The translations under genes and the position numbers were made by a program. From Rallus limicola (lineage: Eukaryota; Chordata; Aves; Gruiformes; Rallidae), in the NCBI GenBank assembly GCA_022605955.1, contig JAKCOZ010000001.1, forward strand, positions 35,699,646 to 35,763,645: a stretch of DNA of 64,000 nucleotides, given 5' to 3'. The notes beneath the pieces were generated by a model that saw only the letters and a program-made list of their open reading frames with translations, ran no database searches and was not told the origin of the DNA. This document shows positions 25,801-37,100 of this stretch, piece after piece; the stretch's first letter is position 1; each line of letters starts with the position of its first letter.

Positions 25801-28800
25801 AGCTTTACAAATTATCAAATTAAAAAAAAAACCCAAAAAAACGAAACAACAAAAAAATTCCCACTAGCTAATTTTAAGATGATTTATATAATAACCTGAA
25901 ATGAACTAAATTAAACTACTATGTGAGTGGCTTCATGAACTATAGATGTATTCTGAAAGTCACTTTAATGCAATGAAATCTTTTCTTCCTCTATACCATA
26001 CCTATCATAATCTGATTCCTTTAAAAGAATGTATTGTTCTGTAGAACTGCTGTATTAGATAACTTTACACTTCTATTATTCTAACTGGAGCATCCAACTT
26101 AGGGTGAGACGCAACAATTTTGAGCCAAGCCTGTGTCTTTTCTTATTTAGACATCAGCAGTTCTGTGCTGCACCTCTCCCATCGCTCTAAGGTTAAAGCC
26201 TGTTTTGTGAAGGTGGCTTTTCCATGCTCTTTTGTTATCGTTCTTTTCTTGGTTGTTATGGAGATAAAGCTTATGCAGTCCCTTTTCTGCTTACTTTATC
26301 ATGCTCCAGGTCCAATAGCACAGTAAACAAGCTATTAGGCAACCTGTTTATCTATGTCAGTGCTGCAAGTTCAGACCTCTGTTATTTAAGGTATGAATCT
26401 GTTTTCAGGTACGTTTTCTGGAATCAATAAATTTATTTTTTTTTTCCAAATTGCTGTAGCTTTTGTGGGATTTTTAAAAAGATTGGAAAAACTGCTTTGG
26501 TTAATATGTGTTTTCCTCAAAATAACAGTGTAAACTATCAGCTGGGATTGTGTTTCAACTACTAAGCACATTGCAATCTAATATTTTGCATAGTTGATAG
26601 GTAAGGTATTTCAGATTATTTTCTCGTGAACGTCAGGGAATTAAAGAGTTTCAATTCTTCTTTTCTGCAGCTCTTTATAGTTAATATTTATTTGAAAACC
26701 TGTCTATTTAAAAATAAAGAGTTAAATGCGAATTTACCTTCCTTCTCTACATTTCCCTCTGAGAAATTAGATGTGGATTTTCTGACCAACTAACTACTCA
26801 GATTTGCTATATTCCATTGAAGAATCAATTATGAGTAGGACAAGGTTCTTATTTTTAAAGATTTTTTTTTTTTAACTTAGATGACATTAGCCCTGAAAAT
26901 ACCTCTGGAAGTGGCATTAATTAGCTGGAGTCCATCTGTTCTTCCCACCTTCCAGAGAAACCTCCCAAGTCAGGTTCTTGAGTGTTGCCTCACAAGAGGT
27001 GCAGTGGAGCAGTGGTCTTTCCTGTGAGCTGGTCTGCCTCACTGAGGTTCATCCCCCAGCCTAAACCTCCCTTCGCCAAGAGGCTCTTCCAAACTGGGGG
27101 AGGCAGCTGGACACTGTGCGGGGACCGCACCCTAGAGTCAGTATTGAACCATTTTGGGTGTGTGTTTGGGATGAAATCCTACCTCTTATCAGGGGAGAAA
27201 TCAGATCTCAAGCACGGCTTTGGAGGCAGGTTTCTGAAGAAAACCCAAAGTGGGTGAATTCCCTGTACCCTTAGTCACACAGGTAAAACCTCTGCTGCAC
27301 TGAAATGTCCAAGCATTTAACTGCAATCATAAACTGAATGGAAGAGTCTTTGTTCAAGGAAAAAAATCAAAGAAAAAACCCCAAAACATTTCCATCAGCT
27401 ATAAAAAAAGATACATAAAATATCTTCATGGCAGTATTCTCCTCTTCAGGGACCACACTAAGCATAAAACATCAATCTCCTCACTTCCTGAAATTTGTTA
27501 AATATAAAAAGAAATGATCCTGGGAAATACTTTGGGAAAGAACTCTGCCTATGGAAACATAGCATTAGATCATCTTATTATAACTCTTGGGAGGGGAAAA
27601 AAAATAAATAAAAGCCAAGCACAACCCTTTTAGCTCTCTCTTTTGCTCCATTCCTGTAACTTCCATCACGGATTATTCTATTGTGAGACTTAATCCTGTA
27701 GATAAAATGACTCCTCTCGCTGCTGTGCTGACTTGGGTGTATTGCATTATGCAGTAATTTTCTTTTAATCCTTATCAAATAAAAGACAGGCTAGGACAGT
27801 TTTGTTAAACCAGCGATCTATTATAGCTTTCTTTTTCTTCCAGTCAGTATCAGCAAGGATGATTTTAGAAAACTTTTCCGTGACACCACAACAATGAACG
27901 TGCAATGTGTTGTCTACTGCTTATAAGATTTATTTTTTCTTTTTCCTCTAGAGATATTTAATATAATTTATAGATACTAGTCAGACTTTGAGGACAACTA
28001 TCTTTATTTTTAGCATCAATTTTTCAATCTCCACAATGTCAAGGGAGGGAATTCAGCCTCAGTGTGGGATTCGGTGGAGTTGTGTCTGAGTAAATCAAGG
28101 CTGAATCTAGTGTAATAATGTTTGGTGTTATATTACAGACTTGTAGTTTTGGGGTGGGGGACTGTGTTTAGCATTATATCAAAGTCTTACAGGTGTTCAC
28201 AGAGGATGCAGTGCAGCCAGTCCTGCTATGTCACCACCATATCATGAGACGGCATAATGGGGCAAAAAGGCAGGGAGAGATGTGCTGTCCCATCTCTCTT
28301 CTTATAAATCGATGTATCTATAAAACATACATGTCTGTATGCAAATATGTACTGACATATGTACTCTTTTAAGCTCTCTTTTTTACACCTGAGATAAGAA
28401 AACAAAAGCTTTTTTTTTTTTTTCCAAAATTTGAGCCATAGTTAAGCCCTCAATTACTTGTTCAGGATTTTGTGGTGGATTTGACCTTGGCAGGGTCCCC
28501 TTGCCACTTAAATCCAATACAGATTTAAAATGAAATGCATTTCTTTAACATTTTTGAAGTGGGCATTATACTCACACAATTGCCAGTCTTCGCTTTCTAC
28601 AAATTAGTGCCTATTTATTCTCCTCTTATGCTGTCCCCAAAAGCACACTTCAGTCTTAACTAGGTGGAACTACCTTGGAGAGAGGTGGCAGCAGGTCTTT
28701 CCACTTGTATGCAAGCCTTGGTCCCTCTGCAGAGAGTGGCACCAGCAGAGCTGATGCTGGAATTGCATCAGTCTTAGCGTTAAAGAACAAAGTCAGCATG

Positions 28801-28855
28801 TTATGCCTGTGCTTTCCTGTGAGCAGGGTATATGGCTCCACTTTAACCTCTAGGC
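22884..28855. other. Unique non-coding DNA, nothing coding recognised
   Basis: This long interval has no recognised transposon. Contents worth naming are an A-rich stretch at about 25818-25857, a T14 run at 28410-28423, a possible TATA/initiator pair near 25375-25402 (reported separately), and a GC-richer patch at about 26980-27160. Open frames reach 91 codons (26982-27257) without familiar domains. Confidence 0.45.
25375..25402 (+). promoter_or_regulatory. Weak core-promoter candidate
   Basis: TATATAAAC begins at 25375, and CTACTTC, which fits the mammalian-type initiator pattern, has its A at 25402, 27 bases on. An ATTTTGCAT octamer-like word lies just upstream (about 25363). Spacing is slightly short and there is no CpG support, so it could be a chance match in AT-rich DNA. 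Confidence 0.15.
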
Positions 28856-28859
28856 AGTC

Positions 28860-29060
28860 AGCAGCTCTTAATAAATATTAGGCAGTAATAAGGCATTATC
28901 AGTCAGGGCTCACCATTGACTGGCATTGAACCAGAGGAATAAATGCAAGTCGAAGCTGATTGATAATGACTAATCTCAGCACCATCTGTCAGTGGTACAT
29001 CTGTCCAAACCCTGTGGTTCGGCATCTTGTCTAGCACCGCCTCGGATGGGGCCGAGCTGC
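28860..29060. promoter_or_regulatory. Candidate conserved enhancer-like element
   Basis: This repeat-free block combines several ATTA/TAAT homeodomain cores (28868-28900 and 28957-28974), a perfect PBX-HOX composite word TGATTGAT at 28957-28964, and two copies of CATCTGTC (28983-28990 and 28998-29005), whose CTGTC part fits MEIS/TGIF and whose CATCTG part fits an E-box. A local CpG group follows (about 29020-29053, four CpGs in about 35 bases). Such clustering is typical of developmental enhancers. I infer the role from motif content alone and cannot test conservation here. Confidence 0.3.
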
Positions 29061-31098
29061 CAACTTTGTTGCATCTTGGCTTAAGAAAAGAACCCTTTAG
29101 GAGTGAGCTGCTGTACTACTAAAAGGTTTCTGCTGTTGAGATGCTGGTGCATACCACATACAACTGTTTCAGCAAATCCCAACTTTGTTCTCTATTAACA
29201 GTTACGTAGAAATATTTCATGGAAATGAATTGCTGTACAATACATCAGCCTTGTCATATCTCCTAGACTTCCTACCTGCACAGATTAATCTTGGAGGGAG
29301 AAACATATTTCCCAAGCATTTACTGTTTGTGGAATCTTATGGAGAGTGAATGCATGACGGTAAGGTATACGGTTTAGTCATCTTGCTTGGAGGGGTGCAT
29401 ATTTCTAAGGGGTGATGAAACTGAATAAATTAGTCTTTATCAAATGAATACTAATAAACATTACCACCCCACCACGTATGCAGAGTAAGCAGTGTCTTAC
29501 AGAAAGTATTTAAGAAATACTTCAGAATTCTACAAAATGTTCTACTTTAATTCAAGTTACAAGCCCAGGTTACCTTAATGCAGCCAAGGAAAGAGAAAAA
29601 TAACTATGCTTAAAATGCCTCTGACAGCTTTCTCATACACTAGAGTGTCACAAGCTTAAATCTGAATTGCAAAATCTACCAGAAGAAACAAATGTTGTAA
29701 TGCCATCTCTTGTCAGAGCTGTTTTTTAAATTCTTCTGATAGACTCATCTATCCAGGCTTTTATTCTGAGGAGGAAGAGCACCTTTTAGCCCTCTTGTTC
29801 ACATACCTCAACCATCTTCTTTTCCTACCCTTTTCCACAGGACAGCAGCATGTCCTGTCTCTCCTCCAGTAGAGCAGCTGATGGGGCATCAGTGATCTTC
29901 AGGCAGGGAGTGTGCCAGGAGGTGGAGCTCCCCTAAGGACCCCACCAAGGAACAATCCCTGCCTGCAGAGCCGTACTCCAGTCTTGCTCCTGCTTGGCGA
30001 CAGCTGCAGTGCGGTCTCTGCAGTCCACTGTCTGGCTGTACATGGTGTAGAGTCAAAAAGCAGGAGAAAGGAGCAGGGTTATGCCATGTGAGCACCCAAG
30101 GGTATTTTACTCACTAAGGAGAAGCCTGGAGGAACCAGCTGCCTGAGTCTGAACTTTGGTGTGAATTTGGTGGTCTTTATACATGGTAGATAAAACCTAC
30201 ATGTGCACCAGACTAATGGATAGAAAAGGAAACACATATGCATTTCTAGACATCTGGAGCTGACATTTTTTACCTTCAGTTGTGATAAGTATCATTATCA
30301 TAAAGCTACGTGCAGCCTTGATGTGAGATTTGACCTAGCCGCTTTAATAGGACCCAACTCTCAGAGAGTTAGTTGGCACTTTTGAATAGATTTCAATGTT
30401 TCAGGGTAGCCACTTAAAACCCAAGCCACCTGAGTGCACTTGCCTTTCTCTGAGAATAAGCCTAGATTAATGAGGGAGAAAGAGCCCCTTTTTTCATAGG
30501 TTGGTTCTGGTAAGTGCAAATATTCTGAGTGAGTGCAGGCACAGGAGACCCATATGCACATTTATGGGGATTGTGAGATCTTCCATAATTTAAGGAAGTT
30601 ATCAGCCAGACTGCTGCAGAAAAGGTTATTTTTATGGAAAAAAAAAAATATTTTTGCTGTTTCAGCACTCTGTCAGTGATCCATGAACTTTTTTAGCAGG
30701 AAAATGTAGCGTTATAATTGATCCTTATGCTGAGAGTTTAGGGCTGAAACATGAAAATAATAAGACATAATGAGGCAGTCCTGACTGAAAATATTCAGGT
30801 AAACAAATGTGATGTTAAACAGCTCTCCATTAATTCTAGATTTCCACAGAACCAGCATGCAAACACTTAATTGCTTCTGAGCCATAAAGATCTTCATAGC
30901 AACCAAAAGTCAGAAGAACTTTTTCATTTCATTGTAACTTTTTTTCTCCTGCAGGCTTTTTGTAACAGCTCACTTTCTTTCCAAGAAAAGAAAGTATGAC
31001 TCCAGTTTTAGTTTAGTTTAAATGAAAAACAGCTCATTTCATCCTTTCTGACAAAGTTAGTTGTCTCCATGTGAATTAGTTGTTTAGAATCTGGTCCG
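29061..31098. other. Unique non-coding DNA, nothing recognised
   Basis: Ordinary background sequence. The part near 29880-30060 is slightly GC-richer and holds a 68-codon minus-strand frame without a recognisable domain. No repeats or promoter geometry were identified. Confidence 0.45.
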
Positions 31099-31902
31099 TA
31101 GGTGCTCCAGGCACCAGAGAAGAGATTCCACTGCAGCCCATGGATTAGACCATGGTGAAGCAGCCTGTGTCCCTCCAGCACATGGAGCTCCATGATGGTG
31201 TAGATATCCACCTGCAGCCTGTGGAGGATCCCATGATGGCTCAGGTGTAGGCACCTGAAGGAGGCTGTGACCCCATGGGTAGCCCACACTGGAGCAAGCT
31301 CCTGGCAGGACTTACAGCCAGGTGGAGAGAGGAGCACACTCTGGAGCAAGTTTGCTGGCAAGATTTGGGAACCCCATGGGGGAATCCATGCTAGAGCAGT
31401 CTGGTCCTGATGGTCTGCACCCCATGGAAGGGGCCCATGCTGGAGCAGTTTGTGAAGAACTGCAGCCCATGGGGAAGACCCACACTGAAGAAGTTGTTGG
31501 AGGACTGTCTCCCATGGGAGGGACCCCACCCCAGAGCAGTGGAAGGAGCACCAGAAATAATGTGTGATGAACTGACTGAACTGACTGCAACCCCCATTCC
31601 CCATCCCACTGTGCTGGGGGGAAGGAGGGAGAGAAATTGGGAGTGAAGTTAAGCCCGGGAGGAAGGATGTCTGGGGAAAAGCTGTTTTTAAGATTTGGTT
31701 TTATTTCTCATTATCCTACTCTGATTTGATTAGCAAAAATTTAACTTCCCAAAATGATGGTAACTGGTGAGTGATCTCTTGCTGTTCCTATCTTGACCCA
31801 TGAGTCTTTTGTTATATTTTCTCTCCCCTGCCCAGCTGAGGAGGGCAGTGACAGAGTGGCTTTAGTGGTCACCTGTCATATAGCCAGGATCAACCCACCA
31901 CA
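31099..31902 (+). mobile_element. Avian ERVL-type LTR, 5'-truncated
   Basis: Second copy of the LTR family, about 800 bases, uninterrupted. It starts inside the family at GGTGCTCCAGGCACCAGAGA (31101). It carries a long series of imperfect tandem units of about 45 bases, each with a CCCATGG core (for example 31369-31376, 31420-31427, 31467-31474, 31510-31517). It then shows the GGGAGAGAAATTGGGAGTGA block, the TTTGGTTTTATTTCTCATTA block, and ends in ATCAACCCACCACA at 31902. The poly(A) signal present in the other two copies is lost here (CAAAAATT at about 31734). The 5' third of the LTR is missing, so a target duplication cannot be checked. Minus-strand frames of up to 198 codons over this region are a by-product of the repeat units. 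Confidence 0.88.
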
Positions 31903-33643
31903 GTCTGTCTCTGGAGGGCAGAGGCCAAGATGACCATTTCTAACAGCACAAACAACATTAGCATGGGCAACTGTATGGAGTCCATGGTGTCAACTCTGGA
32001 GGAACTTTTTAGCCCTTCCCCTCCTACTCCCCATCCATGCCATTGCCTCAACATAGGTACCTAGTTTCATTTAAGATGTCCTAGGATATCCTACTCCCCC
32101 TGGTACTGAAGACGGGTATAGGTCTGCTATAGGTTCTCAGATCTCGTTTGCCCACTTCATATTGATATGCACCTCTTAATGGCATGAGATACCTGTGGTC
32201 AGGCAAATTAATAAAGCTTTTGATCTCCATTTTCTATAGTGGGCACTTAGATATTTGGCCATCTACCGCACATATAGATAACCATAGAGAGACATCTATA
32301 TTTGTGTGTTTTCATCACAAACTGAATCCATTTCTTGGGCTTCGTTCATTTGTCCACACATGGCTGTCTAGTGCCACATCAGACTGCACATGCTCATCCA
32401 CCTGGATCCCAGGAGCTGTTCCATAAGGACATGAGTCTCTTTAAGTCTTCTATCTTATCCACCACTTCTGTGTGTTTCTTGGATACCCCGAGGCATCTCA
32501 GATATCACTAGGTACCCATGTGAAGCAACTGAATCGAGCTCTCTGCTGCAAACCTCAGGCAAGAGGAGTTTTTGTAATCCTCTTTTCAAAATTACAGAGA
32601 CTATATCTATACATGTACTCAACAAATCACCAAATTCCTGAGTGATTTTGCAAGAAGCAGTCTAGAAGGTCTCCTTTTCTTGTAGCAGGATGCACCACTC
32701 CTTTTCTGGGGAATCTACAGCCAAGTGTCAAAGTAAACAGCACTGGACATGAAGGGCAGCTGAGAATCTGACTAGACCAGTCCAAACAAAGTTCATATTA
32801 GAGGGCAGTCGCAGCCTTCACCCCATCTGATGCTATGTATTTACAGTAGTACACATAGCTTCAGACTTTTATTACTCTGTGTCTAGCAACTTCACATTCT
32901 TCTTTGCATTAATACACACAGGGGCCATCTGCGTCAGTGGAACATTGCTGCTCCAGCTAATGGGAAAAAGAAATTAATTCTTGCTTCAGAAAGCATGATT
33001 GGATCAGGGAATTTAATCCAGACCATGGATTACTGCTATGGATATTACATGTGCCATCTCTCTCCTTTCCTCAGTATAGTGAGTAAAAATCTTGCGTTTG
33101 AAGCTGATTGGATGGAGCACAATTAAGCTTTCTCTTCATTTCCTTCCCTTAAATTTTTGAAATGTCAAAAACAGTTAAATCATTTTGGGAACACATGCAA
33201 ATTCAGAACATTATCTATATGAAATGTGATTGGTTGACACGTTTAAGAGTGCACTTTCTATCATAAACATAAACACTTCCTTCCCCTGACTCTCAAACCT
33301 TGCAAGGCACTTTTCCTAGAATATACGACTTGAGATTTTTCTTGTGGTGTTCCTGGGTGTGTCATTTAGACTGAAGAATCAAACACCTTCTGGCTAAATA
33401 TCTGCTTTCATGCACCAATGGGCTCCAATTCTCCACAATTCATTGTTGATCCACTACTTGGAGCAACTTAGACAAACAACCTGTTTGTCATTGGTCACCA
33501 GGACCTGCTGCAGAATACAGTTTCCATACACAAGCACTGCTGTACTTGAGCTAAAAGCCCTTTAACTCTCATGGTGGGGACTGCACTAATCCAAAGGCCT
33601 CCTTTTAAGCAAAACGGTTGCTACTGCTCTGCCTTTCTTATTG

Positions 33644-33737
33644 CTTTCCCCTTCTTTACCTTGACCTTCCCTCTTCCCCTTCTTCCTTTTCCTCTTTCTC
33701 CTTTTTCTTCTTCCCCTGCTCTTTCCTTTTAACTTCC
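33644..33737. repeat. Polypyrimidine tract
   Basis: About 94 bases almost entirely C and T on the plus strand (CTTTCC, CTTCTTT, CCTCTTT words). The reverse strand reads as a lysine/arginine-rich frame, which is purely compositional. Confidence 0.85.
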
Positions 33738-34115
33738 TAAACAGGAGGAGAGTCATATAAAAAAAAATTGATACCCAAACCCCAGGAGTTTTAGAGCAAC
33801 ACAATTCCCTTAACTCTTCTTCAGTGAAACGTTACAGTAATCTTCACCTTGGTGTTTAATTAAGAGGTTGGCTACATTAATACTCAATGCTTGTTCAAAG
33901 CTATCAAAGTGCATACATTTGAGTTGCTTCATAGTTAAAGTTACACAGTAATACTGATGTGGGTGGGAGTTGCATGTTCAAGTCCCGTAGAGCTTCTTAG
34001 AGCTTAGCTGTGTAAAATACTGAGAGGTTAAAAAATAAAGAAGCTATGAAAATACCAGACTTGGGTTTTTTAACCTGTGTACTAATAGGCTGAAGGTTGT
34101 ACTAATAGACTGGGC

Positions 34116-34181
34116 AGGTTTTGGTTGTTTGGTTTGTTTGTTTGGGGTTTTTTTTGGTGGGTTTCGGGGTTGGTTTTTTTT
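34116..34181. repeat. G/T-rich low-complexity stretch
   Basis: GTTT- and GGTT-type units with several G runs (GGGG at about 34144 and 34166) over 65 bases. The G runs are all on the plus strand but are unevenly spaced, so a stable G-quadruplex is not clearly predicted. Confidence 0.75.
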
Positions 34182-37100
34182 AAAATATATGTGACAATAT
34201 GGGAAAAAAAGGAAATAGGTGAATAAAAATTTAAAGAAATTGCCCTATTCAGTTAATTTGTATCACCCTGTAGTTTGTCCTATGTGGGTCATTCTGGCAA
34301 GCTTTCAGTAAGGGCTCAGACGAAGCATTTATGTTACTCTATCATCAACAAATTCAGTTCACTTGAAGGCAGCTATGCTCAGATCCCACTCATCTGTACA
34401 GAATCTTCACTGGGCGAACAAGTGACAGAGGAAGATTTGTTATGAGCTGCTGTTAAAACAAAATTTTGCAATTCAGCTTCTTTCAGCTGCCAGAATTCAT
34501 AATGAACAGAATGAATGCTTTGGCTGTGATTGCAAAGATGCCCACTACTTGTCTGGGATTTGACTTACTGGGATTTTCCCCTGAGCTTCCTGAGCCAGAG
34601 CAGCATATCCATACATATACACTGCATTTAGACACAATTTTGAAAGTCCTAATGAGTCCCTGGGGAGTCCCTGCTACTGACCATGACCCCGTTGTGCTAA
34701 GTGCTCAGATACAAATAGATGGCTCAGCTCCAAAAATAGGCATTTCTTTCAATGTTAGAGCAGAGGTGATGAGTAGATCAAGGGGAACAGATCGAAAAGT
34801 GTAGACTACATGCTTTGGTCCTTCAAGCATTTAAATTTGTGCCACAGGACAAAAGAAAAACAGTTAAAAAGAAAGGTGTATCTTAGCTGCAACATTTTGT
34901 ATCCCTCTAAACATGTAGAGGGCAGGGCCATTCAACTATGAGACCCAGAAAAATCAGGGAAAGAGTCACAAGCCATGCTTAGTAGTTTTTCTGGCACTAT
35001 CTGAGGAGAAATGTGCTTGATTATTCCCTCAAGCCATACATACCCACCCTCTAAGATCTTAAAAAAAAAGATTGTAAGAAAAAATAAAAAGAGACTTGGA
35101 CAGTGTAGCACCTAAATGAATTTGCAGTGAATTCTGTTTTCTACCTTCACCACCTTCAATACATATAGTGGGTTCATTTCTCTGCCATGGGTGAGTTTGA
35201 CCTTCCACAGGGTGTTTTATGGACCAGGCAGAGTGCACAGTGAGCTGGTCGACACTTCCATAGATTACACATTGCATTTTGCTATTCTCTGCTTTTAAGT
35301 TTTCTGCCTCTCTTGAGAGTATGCTGACAGGTACACCTGAGGTGAGAGTATGCTGTTGTAAATATTAGTATTTTATTTAGTTGGGTTTACAGGAAAAGGA
35401 TAATGTCTTGTAACCCTACAAACCCATGTCCAGGCAACTGAAACAAGTTCTCAACTGAAGCCCTGTAGATACAAGGAAGAAATCTTGTGTATGAGGAATC
35501 CAACAGCTGTCCTATCTCCATGTTAACTGTTAGCTGAAGGGTTGTCGGTGGTTAACCTATAAGCCAAAACCTGGAGAACTGAGTGTCTTGACATGAGTCC
35601 CAAGGACATTGACAGGGCTGAGATTCTGCCCTTCCTTCTCAACTGTGGAACCCAAGTGGCAGAGTATCAGGGAAATCCTGGAGATATTGTGGAACCACCT
35701 CTTAAAAAAACTTGTGAAGGAATGCATTTGCATGGACACTGATTTAATTTAGTGTTAATGCAATATAAATGCTATGTAAATGAATATTGCAGCTGAAATC
35801 CTATTAATAGAGGTAGAAGAAAAGAGCCATATCTGTGTAGGAAGAACAGCAGTATCTCTGTTAGTCAATTCCATCTTATTTTTAGTTGTGCAAAGCATTC
35901 CAGATAATATTTAACATTTTGTGTTATTTATAATATTTTCCCTGTGTATTTGAAGTTCCCTTTCCTAAGAGCCCTTCCTCCGAATCCTGGCTGGCAACAA
36001 TTAGCATCTGCTTATCAGTGTCTTAGTTAAGTTTCTCTGAAGCCTGACGATGTGTAGTTCTTTTTGAGACAACAGAGAGCTCTGGCTCACAGGCCAGCAG
36101 AGAGTTAAGCTGAGGGGCAGGGAAGGGAGAGAGCTGCAGAGGAGGTTGCTCAGCAGCCCCCTTCCACATCACGTGGGCACAAAGAAACGGAACAGGCCGG
36201 GCAGTGCAATCCGTGGCTGACACAGGGTGCCAACAGTCTGGCTGCTCTCAGGCTCCTGTGACAGGAGAGGAGGGGTTCTATCCTTTCACTGTGTTAACAC
36301 TGTCAGAAAGCATCCGTCACAGTGCAGTGAGTGTCACTCAAAATGTATTGCACACTCCCCACCTTTATTATACTGCAGGTGCAGTCTTCAATTAGGCAGG
36401 AGATTGATTTGCCAAGCTATAGTGGCGAAGAGCAGAGAGGACCCCAGATCTTTTTCTGGCTTCAGACCAAGTTGGTTTTATCCCTGCAATGAACTAATAC
36501 TGAAAACTAACCCCAAATGCTCTTGAATTTAGGGATGTGGGTGTTGAATTTTGAATTTAAATTCCAGCTTTCTTCACTTTAGGGCATTCAGACTCAGCAC
36601 ATTAGTTCAAAAGAGGCTTGAACTGTCAGAACTCATCCTTTGAATATTGCACCAAGCTGGTAGGGCACATCTGCAACACTTTCAGGGACATCTATGTTCT
36701 ACTCTTGCTTCAACTGACACAAAGACCAGAGAACCATAACACATTTAGGAAAAAGACCTCACGCTTGACAAAATTGAACACATTAAGAAACATCAGGTCT
36801 GATTGTGGCTTTGAAACTCCAGAACACACAGGGACAATGGAGTCATGGAGGAGCTCTGGTTTACTTAGCCTGAACTGTCCCTTTACCTGCATGATAGTAC
36901 ATGCTTCTTTGGCAGCTCCTGCCACTCTAAAATTTATGCTTCCATCTGTACATAAAGCAGCCTAATTCTCTGGGGCCATAAGCAGTGAGCAATCCTGCCT
37001 GCATCTATCGCAAAGCAAGTGTCACTGCAGGCACTAACTTGTAGCAAGGCTAAGATGTATTTCTTGCCTGCATTGGTGTTGGCTACTGCAGTCAGTTCCC

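Noticed and set aside
33586..33804. Lysine/arginine-rich minus-strand frame resembling a nuclear protein
   Set aside because: It is the reverse strand of a polypyrimidine tract.
33955..34005. tRNA-like B-box (TGTTCAAGTCCC)
   Set aside because: No matching A-box, no acceptor stem pairing and no cloverleaf could be found.
34466..34804. 112-codon plus-strand frame as a gene
   Set aside because: No recognisable domain, no CpG or promoter support; chance length.
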